A stretch of DNA of 64,000 nt from Strobilurus pachycystidiatus (taxonomy: Eukaryota; Basidiomycota; Agaricomycetes; Agaricales; Physalacriaceae), in assembly GCA_019915135.1 (NCBI GenBank), contig JAHLMK010000012.1:372001-436000 (forward strand). The letters are read 5' to 3'. The notes beneath the pieces were generated by a model. It did not search any database, had not been told where the DNA came from, and saw nothing but the letters and a program-made list of their open reading frames with translations. Both the position numbers and the translations under genes were made by a program. Within the stretch, counting starts at the first letter, position 1; each line of letters starts with the position of its first letter. Below, piece after piece: positions 1-16,516 of the stretch.

Positions 1-939
1 TCGGATCTTTCTGTTTGTCCGAAGCCGCGTCGGGATCAGATGCTTTCGCTCTCCAGACCCGCGCGACGAAGTCAGGCGACGACTACATCATCAACGGATC
101 CAAGATGTGGATCACCAACTCATACGAAGCAGAGATCTTCCTCGTCTTTGCCAACGTAAGTCGTACTTAGGCTCGCGACGCGCTCTACATCTCAGCCTTC
201 TCCAGGTCGATCCATCCAAGGGCTACAAAGGCATAACGTGTTTCCTCGCGACAAAGGACATGGGTGTCCAGATCGCCAAGAAGGAGGAGAAGCTTGGCAT
301 CAGGGCGTCCTCGACATGTACACTCAGCTTTGACGATGTGAAGATTCCTGCCGCGAATATCATTGGCGGTGAAGGAAAGGGCTACAAGATTGCCATCGAG
401 ATATTGAACGAGGGTATGTCCATCTCACCATTTCAAGACGACGCTAATTGCTCTTAGGACGCATCGGCATCGCCGCCCAGATGCTGGGACTCGCACAAGG
501 CGCATTTGACCTCGCCGTTCCCTACACGTACCAGCGCTCGCAGTTTGGACAGCCCATCGGGACGTTCCAGGGCATGGCGTTCCAGTTCGCCGAGGCAGCC
601 ACGCAGATCGAGGCCGCGCGCCTGTTGACATACAACGCCGCGCGACGGAAGGAGATGGGGCTGAGCTTCGTCAAGGAGGCGGCGATGGCCAAGTGGTGGG
701 CGAGCAAGGTCGCGGAGAAGGTGAGCGGGTCGGCGATTGAGTGGATGGGCGGGACGGGATTCACGAGGGAAAGTGGCGTGGAGAAGTTCTGGAGGGACTC
801 GAAAATTGTGAGTGTCTACTTTTCGTGTGGCGAAGTTGGGCACAGACTGACTGTGGGACGACAGGGAGCCATATATGAGGGCACGTCGAACATTCAATTA
901 CAGACGATTGCGAAGTTCATCCAGAAAGAGCACTCATGA
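1..939 (+). CDS. Short/branched-chain acyl-CoA dehydrogenase, 3' part
   Basis: This is a mitochondrial flavoenzyme that introduces the alpha-beta double bond into acyl-CoA in fatty-acid or branched-chain amino-acid breakdown. The gene is cut by the left window edge, so the N-terminal domain is missing. The reading enters at the [15 protein letters not shown] flavin/substrate motif, continues through NGSKMWITN, and ends with the family signature [16 protein letters not shown], which holds the residues around the usual catalytic Glu region. Three introns fit GT-AG rules at about 156-205, 414-457 and 808-864. Removing them restores the dehydrogenase frame, for example SKI joined to GAIYEGTSN. 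The stop is TGA at 937-939. The fragment most resembles the ACADSB branch rather than the medium- or very-long-chain branches, but the subfamily is an inference from motif wording. Confidence 0.93.
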
Positions 940-1072
940 ACTCTGCCTTATTATTGATACAACCGATGTAGCGACTAATACTAATCTAGTGCTAGGAATG
1001 TACAACTTTTTTGGACAACACGCTTCCACGCCGTGTCTCGTTTTGCCTATCATCCAGGTTACGGACATGATC

Positions 1073-1786
1073 TCACACAGTAACCATCCTCCACACACCT
1101 GCCGCAAAGTCCAGGTACAATCCTTTGAACAAAACTTTCGCTTTCAGATAGTCCACCCTCTTCACACCCTGCGCCTTCTCCGCGTCTGCATACTCCCCCG
1201 GCATGGCCCTATATCTCATCGTAAATGCCCTGCCAACATCCATCTGCGCAGCATGTCCCAAACTCTCCCAATCCGCACGCGAGATGCGCATGTGCATAAA
1301 GTTATACACCGAAAGCAGGACGTCGCCGAAGCTGATGGGGCGCGTCCCGTCGCCGACTCGGATGTTCACAGAGGTCAGCCTCAAGCGCATGTCGAAGCAC
1401 GCTGGTTGTGTGGCGGGGATGGAGAGCTCCTGTGGGGTGAGTGGCACGCGCCTGCCCATCGTATCGATGATGCGGAGAGGGTTGAACGCGCCCATGGAGA
1501 GGTCGAACCAGAACTCTGAACGCGGGGATGCCCCGTCCAGCCAAGGATGCAAGCGCAGAGGCGGTTGTGCGGGCTGTCTCGGGAAATTGTTGTATACGGG
1601 GGGATAGGCTGGTGGCAAGAAGGGAACAAACGAAGAATCGTGATGTCGTCTGTGAGTTGGATTTTGTGTACTATGGAAAAGGTAAGGGCTCGGTGGGAGG
1701 AACGGCGAATTGCGTTGATAGGGCAAGAGAGGGTAGAAAATATTCTGTGGCACGGTGGTAGGCGTATATGCGAAAGCGCCAGACAT
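1073..1786 (-). CDS. DUF6699-domain protein
   Basis: This single-exon gene encodes about 237 residues. The N-terminal 70 residues are rich in Pro, Tyr and Ser and probably disordered. The conserved part starts near residue 75 with RLHPWLDGASPRSEFWFDLS and continues through the PATQPACFDMRL stretch to a helical C-terminus with SVYNFMHMRISRADWESL. This layout matches the DUF6699 family common in Agaricomycetes, whose biochemical function is unknown to me. It is transcribed convergently with the acyl-CoA dehydrogenase, about 130 bp beyond that gene's stop. No signal peptide or membrane segment is visible. The family name is recalled from pattern knowledge and was not checked by a search. Confidence 0.75.
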   Translation of the reverse strand: MSGAFAYTPTTVPQNIFYPLLPYQRNSPFLPPSPYLFHSTQNPTHRRHHDSSFVPFLPPAYPPVYNNFPRQPAQPPLRLHPWLDGASPRSEFWFDLSMGAFNPLRIIDTMGRRVPLTPQELSIPATQPACFDMRLRLTSVNIRVGDGTRPISFGDVLLSVYNFMHMRISRADWESLGHAAQMDVGRAFTMRYRAMPGEYADAEKAQGVKRVDYLKAKVLFKGLYLDFAAGVWRMVTV

Positions 1787-2714
1787 TAGGACAGACAGGA
1801 TTGTGGTAGGTATTAGTCAGTAGCTGTGAACGAAGCCGACGTATTCGTAGAAACCAGAGGCGCGGTAACGGTAGTGTTCAGTTGGGAAGACGTCGCTCGA
1901 AAGTGGGGTTGACGCATACGACAGTCGTCTATCCTAGTCCCAGGACGGATGGGAACGAGATTCCGTATTAGACGATTGACTCGTACAAATCCCCGGAGCC
2001 GTAGACAGAAGGGATCGGAGAGCGCTATGCGTAAGATACGCGTCAGTGAGGCGGGGATAGAAGGCTTGTCAGACAGATAGAGTGCTGTATTACGCACCCA
2101 GTGGAAGGCAACGAAGTTAGTAACAATCCGATGCACTTCCACAAGAGAGGGAACAATAGGATACCAGCGTATACTAGATGACAATATTTCCGGATCTGAT
2201 AAGTCGGAGTCGGATATCGATGTGAATTGAGTCTCAGCCTGTCTTGATATAATCGATGGTGAGTTGAGCAGAACATCAACTGCGTCCGAAGGTGGGACAG
2301 TCGCACGAGCTTGGGTGATGGTGAGCGTGTCGGGCGATACGGAAGCCCACGAACCGTTGGAAAGTGGAAGCTTGAGGAGGTTACCAGTTCCGTTTCTGCC
2401 TGTTTCTGCTTCAACTATCTGGGCATTGACACTGCTTCAAGGCAAAAAGACAGCTTGCATATCCATGGGTATACGTGGCACTATGCTTGTAGATGCTGCA
2501 AATGTAATAAGTTACAATTATAACCGAGTGCGATACAGTATGTACAACTAGTTCTACGAGATCCTTGTAAATGCAAGCAGTCCGTGGTGCTGAGTCCGTG
2601 TCATAGAATGTTCGTTAGTAAGGAAGGATTGGATAGAGGTGAGTGTAAGGACTGCAGGACTCGGTAGAGTTAAATAGGTAAGAACCAAAACGGAAAATTG
2701 TTGAGAGGATTGTC
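1787..2714. other. Intergenic, no gene supported
   Basis: About 0.9 kb lies between the DUF6699 start and the GMC oxidoreductase stop. Short open frames occur on both strands, but none shows a domain, a good start context or plausible introns. It probably holds the DUF6699 promoter and the 3' end of the GMC transcript. Confidence 0.5.
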
Positions 2715-5962
<3,248 letters not shown>

Positions 5963-8171
5963 TTAGAGCGGTCGAGACCCCAGCACCTCCAGCGCGGCAT
6001 GCGTCTGAACATGAAGCATGTCCTGCGCCGCGCACATATCATTAGCTTTACAATCAAGCTCATCAAAACGACTAACCTTCAAACTATACTTGCCCTTCTT
6101 GCCCGAAGGCCCCACTTCAAGATGTTTGCCTAGACCACGCTAAGAAGGGCGCTCTATCCACCTTTGCTCGGACACTTACCGGAAAGTACAAGTTCAAACT
6201 GCTCTCGAGCTCGGTCATCGTGCCCATGCCGTGAGAGGAATCTACCATACTCATAATCTGGTGGTCCATGCCAGTATCAGTACCGAGATATTCAGCAGGA
6301 CTGAAGTCGACGTACGGGCGTGATAGACTATATGATGGTCGAGTTCAATCTTCGGACCATACACGAAAACCATTGTGAAATCCGCTTCGGCCTGAGCAGC
6401 GCATTCCGCCTCTGACATCCCGAGTAGCTCCAGCACCGATGGCGTCTCCGGCGAAATAACAGCATCAGTATCCTGAAACGATTTGAACCCCATGCCAAAC
6501 GGAGAATGCAATATACGAACAGGGTAAGCCAAATACCTCAAACAGACACCCTCGAGAAACCTTGACAGACATAAGTCGTCATAATATCCCTTCATGCCCC
6601 CTCGTCCTTTCAGTCCCTCCAGAGCATCCTTGACTTCGGGCATGATCTTCTTCGCCAGCACCTCTCTCGGTGTATGCGCAATAGCCAAGAAGAGATGTCC
6701 AAGTTCCAGCGCAGGTAGGACTAGCCGATGTCCTTGCTCCATGAACTTTCTAGCGCGCCTGGACACCAACTTCTCCAGCGGGATACTCTTCCCTGCGATC
6801 CTCTGCATCAGGCCCGGGACCTTGTCCATCAGCTTCGTCGCCTCGTCCTGTTTCCCACCAATCTGCAATAGGCACGCCGCGGAGCCATACGTATAGATGG
6901 CCTTGCTCCAAGACGATTCCCGCTCCAGGTCGACCCACGACGCCATACTCTCCGGAATGTCCCACAGCGAGAGATTCGCAATCGCCATCTCCCAGTACGA
7001 CATCGCGTACAAGGTGGGGTACTGCGACTGCGCCGCGATTGCCTTCTTGTAGTACACCAGCGCCTCCTTGGGCTGGGCCCGCACCAGATGGAGGCGGCCT
7101 TGGCTCCACAACAGTAGCACACTATTTGGCGACCGCTTCAAGTTCCAGCGGATAATCTTGTCTGCCATGCTAACGTCCACACCACCAAAGGTGATCCCAG
7201 AAAGCACGAGATGGAAGACCACCACCATCATGTCGCATAGTATGCGTCGGACGCCCTCAGCCTCGCCAGAAACGCTTGGCTCATCGCATTTCGCGGACCA
7301 CCCTCCGGCTTTCTGGAGTACTGCAAGCGCCTCGTCGCGGTCTCCGTGATATCCGAATAGCTGCACGATGGCGACGACCTTGGAAGGGAGCATGGACAAG
7401 ATGAGGCTACTGACGCCGTACCCAAAATATACACCCGACCGGAAATGTTCGTCTATCGTGTCGTCAAGTCCCGACGGAGCTGCCTCGTCCATAGCGGTAA
7501 CGTGATTATACAGCGAGCGATATATGTTTATCGTTGTACGCATGTTCAATCTACAGATCTTCAATCCATGCTCCAGACATGCAAGAGGAGCGCGACATAC
7601 ACTTCCTTGATCAGCGAGAGCCAGTCGCCAGAGTACATGACGCCCATAATCGCCTTCTCAAAAAGCGTCTCCGCGTAGATGAGTTCTGCATGCCTCTCCA
7701 GCGGTGTCATGCTCTTGATGAACCCGAGTCCAGTTGTATTGAGTGATGACACGACATATCCCGCCAGCCGAGACGTCAGCGAAGCAGATTTCTTCCTATA
7801 CGGAGCCGCGACACTATTGCAATGTCTTGCGTGCTGGAGCGCCGCAAGAAACTCGTCGTCTTGAAATGACATGAGCGACTTGATGCATTGGAATAGGCCG
7901 TAGCAAGAGGCAAAGTATAATCGTTCCCTAAAGCGTACATGGATAACAATCAGATAACAGCACATAGAAGATGAAGTATGGCAACACACTTTTTCGGGTC
8001 ATTCTCGTCAATGTATGCCTCCGCCTCCACCATCCTAGACGCGTAGAAGGTGTTTAGGGAGTACGCCGCAGCCGGTATGTCGTCCAGCGCATTCTCTGGA
8101 GCGTACGGCTGCTTCACCGTCGGCGGTAAGGGCGTTTCCGGATGCGCTAGCCAATCCGGCGATGAGAACAT
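5963..8171 (-). CDS. IML2/TTC39-family TPR protein
   Basis: This member of the outer-membrane IML2/tetratricopeptide-39 family is about 640 residues long. The yeast member is linked to clearance of inclusion bodies with lipid-droplet involvement; that role is carried over from the family and not visible here. The start (MFSSPDWLAHPETPLPPT) is the first ATG of the long frame. Family landmarks are ERLYFASCYGLFQCIKSLMSFQDDEF, the VLNMRTTINIYRSLYNHV segment after an intron near 7550-7600, and the GRLHLVRAQPKEALVYYKKA TPR-like helices. The C-terminal part HIVYHAHYEYGRFLSRHG, EQFELVLSGKHLEVG and SGKKGKYSLKDMLHVQTHAALEVL needs three short introns, all with GT-AG ends. The stop is at 5963-5965. No truncation is seen. 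It is transcribed in the same direction as LIS1 upstream. Confidence 0.88.
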
Positions 8172-8497
8172 GGCCGTACAGGAGAGAGCTGTTGAATAGT
8201 TGAAGGAGCAATAATGTCATCGGGATGAAATTCAAATCAGATCGGCCCGCGGACCCGCGCGTCTCTCTAAAGCCGAAACGCGCTTAGCAGGAAACCATCT
8301 GGCAGACTTGAAGCATTACTGTATAGCATTAAGCGTTATCGGGTATGAGAAGGGACCTTTATAGTTTAAACAATCCAATGCAGAAGAATCTAAATTAAGG
8401 GAGAGTAGTTGTACCGACGTAATGACTCTGTACTTACTATGAATACAGGTGTTTAAAGCCAGATGCGAAGAGAAATAAAAGCATTATAGCCAGGTAT
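8172..8497. other. Intergenic, IML2-like promoter
   Basis: This is a 326 bp AT-richer spacer between the LIS1 stop and the IML2-like start. No open frame with support lies in it. It must hold the IML2-like promoter and the LIS1 3' UTR. Confidence 0.45.
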
Positions 8498-10172
8498 CAT
8501 CGGGTTGGGAGCCATATTTTCACAGTCTAAAGAGTAGTCGCGTGAGACGAAGGACAGCGACAGACGGAGAAATTTACCTGATCACTACTGCATGTTGCAA
8601 TAACATTAATTAGAGCTGGTGCAGCGTTCGGGTCTGATTTGTCCGCAGACGCTGTAGATACCGTTTGTCGTCCCCACGACATGCAGGTGACGAAACGTTC
8701 ATGTGCCTCTATCTTCCTGGTGCAGCGTCCCGTTTTCAGATCCCATACGCGGAAGGAGTGATCGTCCGAGGCCGTTAGCAGGAACTGGCCATTTGGATGG
8801 AAGACTATAGAGCGAACCCAGTCGTCGTGGCCCACAAGTGTATGTAAACATTGGCCTCGAATGGCGTCCCAAATCTTGACCGTTTTGTCTCGTGCCGCAG
8901 TGACAGCAAAGACGATGGATGCTTGACCGACAGCTTGGGCGCCAGAAGGCGCCTAGAACATACGTCGGTACACCGCAACGATCAGAGCAATGTATGAATA
9001 CCTTGAGTGCCACTAGTTCTCTGATGGCAGCAACAGCATGTGGAGGACAAAATTGTGCTGCCTCCACCACATTATCGTGCCCTCTGAACTCCGTCTTGAC
9101 CTCTCCCGATGACGAGTCGACGATCTTGGCTGTCTGTACAAATTATGAGACTGTCTCAACAATGAGAGCCAAGACATACATGATCAGCGGAACATGTGAG
9201 AATATAGCGGCCATCGAAGCTGGGTACGGCGCATCGAATCCATTCCTCGTGGGGTGAGATGACTTTGATGCAGTGTGTTGTGGAAAGCTCCCATATTCGG
9301 AGGGTGTGGTCACGACTGGAGCTGAGAATTTTGTCGTCGCCTGGGAGGAAGCGGGCCGACGATATGGAATGCTCGTGGCCGCGGAGTGTGGCGGTATTCT
9401 GGTAGTCATTCTCGACGTTCCAGAGCTTGATAAAGAGGTCATACGAGCATGTTACTGGGGGTGGCGGTCAGCAGCGTGAAAGGCGAGTGATAGGGTGGGT
9501 TGCGGACCTAGCATGGTGCCGTTGGAGTTGAACTGGCAATCAGACACGCGCTTCGTGTGCGCCTTTAGCGTGCGCTCGAGCTCGCCCGTCTCCCAGTCCC
9601 ATATTTTGACAGAGCAGTCGTCGCTCGCCGTCGCCAGGACCGTGTACAGCGGATGAAATCCCACGGCGTTCACGCTATCGCGATGTCCCGTGAGCGTATG
9701 CTTCGCCGATCCCACCGTCGGTATCCAGTCCACATCGTACTTCTTCCCCGACCCGTTTGGCAGATGGACCATGTTGGCGTTGTCGTCCAGCGCCTGGGCC
9801 AGGCGGGATTCGAGATCCATTATCTGGCAAGGTAAGTTCGGCTGAGAGCTACGCATGACCCACTTGGCGACGGACCTTCTTCTGCATCCTGATAACGCTG
9901 GTCCATTTCTTCACGAGCAAGCCGCTGCTGTTTTGGCCAAGGTCGGGCTGGAAGTCGGACTACTAGTGATTGATCAAGGAATGCGCGCGTAGATGGTGGC
10001 AGGAGACGAACAGGTAACTCTTGCTTGAACTGCTCAAAGGTTTTCGAGAATCCGCTCGAGTTTAGGTAATCCAGTATCGATTTGTGCCTGTGTATTTTCA
10101 GAACGCCACACATTACAATCAAGAGAGCCCGTACAGATCATCGCGTTGTCGTTCAGAGAGCGTCGTCGACAT
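8498..10172 (-). CDS. PAC1: Nuclear distribution protein LIS1/PAC1
   Basis: This is the cytoplasmic dynein regulator (NudF/LIS1) that acts with NudE at microtubule plus ends in nuclear migration. The start [13 protein letters not shown] splices to [23 protein letters not shown], the LisH dimerisation motif. A coiled-coil segment with [17 protein letters not shown] follows, then a seven-bladed WD40 propeller. Recognisable blades include [85 protein letters not shown], and the last strand [11 protein letters not shown] before the TGA at 8498-8500. At least six introns are implied. The first (GTACGG...ACACAG) restores the LisH motif exactly. The length of about 430 residues is normal for the family. 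It is a single conserved housekeeping gene with no damage visible. Confidence 0.94.
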
Positions 10173-10564
10173 GGTCGTGGTCGGAATCTAAGTTTGATTT
10201 CAGCAATTTCCTTTCTGAGTAACACGCTATCCACGTGCCGGCGGCCATTGTCTTCAATTATTGTCTGGCAACTCGGACTTCCGATTACAGCTCGCAGCCA
10301 GCATGTTTTCGGAGGCATTGGGACAGAAGTCTGTGTGTACATCTGTAGGGCCATCCACCAAAGACGGGGCACCTGCTACACACTCAATACCCAGTTTCTC
10401 TTTCAACATTTCCTTAGGATCTAAGTAAAAGTCGAAGAGGAAAAGATACATATTAACTGTCCGCTCCGTCCATCCTCTACGCATAATTATACAAGCCATA
10501 CCATGTATCAAGAAGTACGCACATAAATACGATAGTAATGCAAAATCGATCCACCCACCAACTC
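10173..10564. other. Intergenic, LIS1 promoter / VPS10 3' side
   Basis: About 390 bp lie between the LIS1 start and the VPS10 stop. No coding region is supported. Confidence 0.45.
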
Positions 10565-13500
10565 TTAATCGCGCTCATCCTCAAAACGCAATATCTGAGC
10601 ATCTTCGTCGATAGGAATGTTCCTATACCCACGACGAGTGCGGAAGCCCGCGCCAGCCTGTTGAACATGCGAGATAAGCCACTCCCATCCGATGCCAACA
10701 ACGCCGATGATGAACCACGGCACAGAAGCCAAGGTATCCAAGGTATCGGACACCATGGAGCCCGAGCCACGATACATGGGACCACCGTCTCCAGGAAGTC
10801 GGATTTGCCTGCAAAGCATCAGTGTGAGTTTGCTTCATGTAGGGATCGGCAACATACCCTCTAGCCAGTCCGCTCTTCTTGTAGAACCATATTCCTACCA
10901 GTGCGGCGATCATGAAGGGGATCAGGATGATGAACCACCAGAAGAATGCTCCATGGGCTGCGAAGCCGGGGCACTCATGTCGCCCACCGCGGTCCGGTCG
11001 TTCACCACCCTCACAGCTCGAATACGGAATCTTCCTGTAAGCGGTCCGCTCATACCAATACTCCTCGTCGTTCCGGCACGTCTCATCATTGGGCAGAGGA
11101 GTTGTCCCAGGAACAAGTACGCATACATCGTTGGCATCCTTCGCGTGGTTGAACTCGCTGTAGAGAAAAGGTCGATGACATTTCGAGATAGACAGTGACG
11201 ATTAAGTACCATTCAAAGTCGGCCTTCGTACAGACGCAGTTCTTCTTGACGTTGACCTGCGCTTTGGGCTGGTTCCCAACTACACAATTTGTGTTGCGCA
11301 CACGTCGATGATACAAGGTCTGTCAAGGATTAGAACGACACTCAAGCTCAAGATCGTCTTCTTACCTGTCTACCGAAGAGACACTGCTCCGATCTTTCTT
11401 CACTCGGGCTCCACAATTCAAAGTCATCGTTGCCCGGATCGTCAACGCTAAGTACACCTTCGAGGAGCATCAATATTCTGCACAAAATAAATGGACTACA
11501 CTCACATTGTGTATGCGTCAGCGCGCTAAAGTCAATATGGACCGCAATACTACTCGTCTGGGACGGATACTGCCCAAGAAGGATGAACTTCCGGCTGGTA
11601 TCGCTCGGCACCGTAACGATACTGTGCACCCGCATCTTGTCCTGCGTAAACGTGTATTCCCTCCAGTTCAGTCCTTCATCGGTGGAGAACAGAACGTGGT
11701 CCGTGGGCTCTTCATCATTGGCCATGACAAGGATACTGCCAGAGTCGCCAAACTCCCACAGGTGTGCGTCCTTGTGTACCTCCTCCCAAGTAAACCCAGC
11801 GTCGCGACTCAGAAACGTGTCGGATTTCGTGTAAGGCGCGAGATTGGTACCGACATTTCCAACGGCCATGAGCAGTCCAACGACGGAAGGACTGCTATAA
11901 GTGGCGCGAGGATCGGATCGTTCGGTATAACCGTGTACGTGGAGCGCACAGTTCTAGTCATCATCGTCAACGAACTGACGAATCAACGGCTGGGGCGTCA
12001 CTCACTGTGGTATCACAATCATACTTATTCCCAAGCGAATCCTTCTGGGGTGGTGCCAGCTTCTTCCAAGTGCTTCCTACACACACAAACAAACCTATCA
12101 GTACAAAATCAAACCACCGCCGCAAATCACTCACCATCGTTATGCGTAATCCTCGTTTGCAATGCCTTCTGTCCGGTAACAACCGCCTCGTTCGTATTGG
12201 AGACCACATTGATGAGCGCAATCCCATCCAACCCGATCATCTTCTCAAAGTCCACATATCCTCTATCGTCCCTGTTCACATTCTCGATCGAGATACCGAA
12301 GTATGTGCCGTTACTATTGGACTTCAAGATCGTGCCCCAGTACGGGCTAGGCGCTTCCGACATGGTCATATGCAGGAAGAGCGATCCAGTCGACGATTCG
12401 AGGATGGTATATGCCTAGTGAATATGAGCCTGCATTTCCTAGAAAAGAGAGAGAAGGGGGCGGACTTACGTGCGTCTCAGGATGCATACTAGGCGGGAAG
12501 AGCCCAGGTGAAAAGTTGACGCCATTCAGAGATACTTGGAGCTCCAAAGAATGACGGGAGGGTACCAGCTTGAGCGACGTCAGTCACATGAAAACAAAGG
12601 ACAATGGGACGGAATACGAACCTCAGCGACGACCAAATACTCCGAGAACTTCGCAAAGCCCACAACCTGATCGAACAGCTTCTTCTTCCTCGTGTAATAC
12701 GCTTGTCCTTCCACCAGCTCCAGCGGGTTGTTGCTCAAGAAAAACTTCTGGTTGCCCTCCTTCTTCTGGTAACTTTCGCACAGGATCTCCGTCGGGTCCG
12801 CGTCCAGCTTTGTATCCTTCGCCCAAGCGCAGTTGACGACATATTTATCGATCAGTGTCCATTTACGTCCATTATCCCTGGACCACTGAGCTTCGGCGTG
12901 GCAGTTGCCACTCATGCCGTTCTCACAGTCGACGTTACCCGTCCAGATGAGCTTGTCCGATTCAGGTTGGAAGCGAAGCACCTGGGCGCGGAAAGTGTTG
13001 GGAGGGGAGGGTGCGACGAAAATATTCCATGAACGACCGGAATCTGTAGTGCTGTAGAAGGTCCTCGTACTGGTGATGAGATAGGCACGATCGTGGCTGT
13101 ATGGGTGATGATAGAAAGCCAAGAAGTTCTCCTTGGGGTAGAGCTGATTCCAAGTGTAGCCTTCGTTACTTGACTGCCAGATGGTGTTGTCGTCCAGTCT
13201 GACAAGAATTGTCTACAGTGGGGTATCTTTTAGCAACATGAGACGACAGAGAAGGCGACTAGGCGCACCGTCGACTCTTTGAAATACGAATGCTGCACAA
13301 TGCGTCCTGGGAATTCGAACTGTAGATATGTTGGATATGGAAGTGGGTAGGAAACGACCAAGACCTACAGTCTGATGAAGTACCTGACCTTCCTCCGGTT
13401 GGGCTGTAGGCATCGCGTTAATATACCATGCCAGCCCGGGTTCAAATCAACACGAACCTTGGGAGCATTTCTTATCCACCTTGGCGTCTTTCGTTCCACC

Positions 13501-15695
13501 AGTGCAAGTGTTCCCAGGAATCTTGCGCCACCCGCTCGAACCTTGATACGTTTGATCTGGGCGCATACATATCCCAGCCGGGATGGCCTCGGGACCCGAC
13601 GGTACACATTTGTCTCCGTCGCGAAGGAAATTGAAGTCACTATGGAGGAAGGTATAAGCGTGGTTCCGAAGAAATACGAAACTCTCAAGCTCACCATTCG
13701 TAGTCTTCGTCGACACAAGGGCAGTTTTTCTCGTGTTCGACGGGATCGCTGAACTTCTCTCCGACATAACAGTCTGCATCGGGCTTTCTCCGCTTGTACC
13801 ATTGCTAAAGGTGACATGTATGAGCACAGACACGACAGAGCTTTGGAATTTACACATACTTTGTGTCCCATCAAACATTCACGGTTATCCGGACGAGCGT
13901 ACCAATCCTCGAAATCCTTCGCCTCGCATTTCCTCGAGCGGGTAGCGGCAAAGTCAAGGTAGACAACAACGAATCTCCCGATTGTCTTTGTCTGATCCTT
14001 CTTCGCGACTTGGCCTACCAATAAGAATTTCTGACTCGTCGAATCCGGCACAGTTGTCAAGACGCGTGCCCGCATCTTGATCCCCAGGTCGTACTCCTTC
14101 CAAGTGTTCCCCAGGTCCAACGAGTACACCACCTTCGACACGCCGTCTTCGTCGTTGACAGCGACAACGACACTGCCAGAGTCGCCAAACTCGTATTTGT
14201 GCGCATCGTCACGGATCTTCTTCCATGACACTCCGGCGTCGGTGCTGATGTAGGTGTCACAGTCTTCGTAAGGAAGGAGGACATCACCGATTGAGCCCAC
14301 GCCCATAGCCAAACCGGGGGCAGGGGAGGAGAATATGCGACCGAAATTATGAGGCGTCGTTACGGAATGCAGATGCAGAGTGCAGTCACTAGAGCCACAG
14401 CCCGGCGCCTTGATAGGCTGCCATGAACTGCCATCGTCGAAAGTGATGAACGTTTTGAGTCGCTTCTCGGCACCTCGACCCTCGACATCCTCCGCGTTTG
14501 ACACTATATTCGCTAGTCCCACGCCTTCAATTCCGTAAAGCCGTTCGTAATCCACGTAGCCCATCTCGTTCCGGTTGGTGTCCTTGAGACTCTCGACAAA
14601 GAATGTGCCGTTCGAATTACTGACGAAGAGGGTCCCAATGGCGCTCTGGTCCTGCAAAACAACATCGACAGCGAGCGAATGTGTTGCGCTCTCGACGATG
14701 GTGTACGCGTTTTCGCGAAGCTGTGCTGATGATGCATGAGGAAATTGCGCCTTGGCCCACGTTTTGGTGTCCACGGTAACGTAGAGTAGCATATCCCCGT
14801 TGCTGTTCCCAGAAAGATCCTTCAAGGCGACCACGGCGAACTGGCTGACGATAGCAAACGCGATGACGCCCTTTGCGTTTTTGCCTAGGCCCATCTCTTC
14901 AACGCGGAGTTCGTTGTTGAAGAAATCTGTACTGGAGAAAAGTCGTGATGAGGACAGGGAATGAATGCCGCCGAGGGTAGTGGTGTCAAACGCGACGCAG
15001 TAGATGAGGTCGCTGTGGGCCTCGTGTTTGAAGTCGGCACTACTGTGGGCAAATTGGCAGCGAGATGTTTGAGAGAGGAGGAGTTGTATCTCGTCGCTGA
15101 ATGCTTCTTTCGTGTAATAAGTCTAACGAATTATTGAGTAACATGGCCCATTCTAGAGTCAGCAGTAACGCACCTCATCGTGGCAGACATTGCTCCATCC
15201 TATCCGTTCGCAAGATGTGCCCTGATAGAGGATGTAACCGAATTTCTTCGGGTCCGAATGGAAGGAGAGAGGTCTCGACACCAGAGACGGAGAGAGCGGA
15301 ACGTCGAAGGGCCGCCATGTCTTGCCGCGATCCTCAGTCCGGTAGTGGCGCTTTGACCTCGTCAGAGCGAAGGCCTGTAAGATATGTATCAGTCACGTTC
15401 CGCCCGAAACAGCCGCTGAGCGCACATAATGATTGTCAAATGGGTGCTCTATGACCATGGCCACATCGCCCGCGGGTATCCCATTCGCCGGATTCCACGA
15501 CTTGCCCTCGTCCTGCGACACGTACAGCACGCCCTCGACCGAGTCGAGGTACACAGCAGATTCGGTATCATCGAAGAAAAATATGCGTGCCGGGAGGTTG
15601 GGAAATGTCGAGATGGAATGTGTCGGCCGCTGGCCGAAGGCAATGAGGAAGAGAGACGAGAACAGGCAGAAAACCTGCCATTCTCTGAGGATCAT
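10565..15695 (-). CDS. VPS10: Vacuolar sorting receptor VPS10 (sortilin family)
   Basis: This type I membrane receptor carries soluble vacuolar hydrolases from the late Golgi to the endosome and is recycled by retromer. It starts with a signal peptide ([20 protein letters not shown]). Two VPS10 beta-propeller domains follow. Asp-box/BNR-type repeats are visible in both, for example [24 protein letters not shown] and STDSGRSW. The Cys-rich 10CC modules follow each propeller ([14 protein letters not shown], and [12 protein letters not shown] at the boundary). Near the C-terminus there is a transmembrane segment around [16 protein letters not shown], then a cytosolic tail ending [23 protein letters not shown]. 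The tail may contain a second hydrophobic stretch ([16 protein letters not shown]). About ten or more short introns interrupt the gene. The two-domain form matches fungal Vps10 rather than the single-domain animal sortilin. Confidence 0.92.
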
Positions 15696-16516
15696 CGTGG
15701 TTGCTGGTTAAGCTGCGTCTCACGCGCCTCTTACGCGGTCGCACAGCCGCAGCGTGCCTGTTCGGCAACAGCCGGGACACGTCGTCGTGGCGTCCTACTT
15801 ATTTTTACACGAACTGTCACAGTGTCATCCATTGCACCATTTGACGGTCATCCATCTCTGAGTCCTATGTGCGGGGTTGTCGAGCTTAACTTATGTATGT
15901 TAAGGGAACGGAAGCATTCAGCAGCTGGGATCTCATACTGGAACGGCGTTTAGGCGATAAAGACTAAGTTGTCAATTGCTTAGCATTGGATATTGAACCT
16001 CAGAGAGTTCTACCGTCAGTTCAACCTACCATTTGACGAGTCCCGCGTGTGGATGACAGGTAACTTTGAACAAAAGTTCAAGGACGTCAATCGTGTATTG
16101 AGACCGATGCGCAATTACAGTAATGAAAGTAAGCATCATGCATGTAACATAAAGAAAGGGATCCGTACTACGGATAGAGAAGGAAACGAGAATTGCCTAC
16201 TCCGTCGCAAAGAGGGGTGCAACAGTGGCGTTCCGAATCCCAGCTTCGACCTGGCAGGTGGGTTCAGAGACCTGCAGGTGGGGATACCAGTGAATGCCTC
16301 GTGTTTAGACCGTAGACTAAACGGTTGAGGTCTGTCCGTGAGTATCACACAGTGCCGCGCATGAATGAATGAAATGATTCAAATGAAGGCCACCCATTGC
16401 GGACTGTGTAGGAAGAAATGGGCGTCAACATAGGTCAACAAGGCGGCGCGGAGTTAACGGCACCGAAACAGCAGCCTCCTTATCCCCATCATCTGACACT
16501 TTGGGCGCGACGCGAA
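15696..16516. other. Intergenic between VPS10 and factor A
   Basis: This 0.8 kb stretch separates two divergently transcribed genes and must carry both promoters. An open frame of 111 codons on the plus strand near 15993-16328 has no domain and weak start support. Confidence 0.45.

Noticed and set aside
2043..2414. 123-codon minus-strand ORF
   Set aside because: No domain and no homologous copy in the window. Its composition does not look coding.
15993..16328. 111-codon plus-strand ORF upstream of factor A
   Set aside because: No domain, no supported start or intron, and biased to chance composition.
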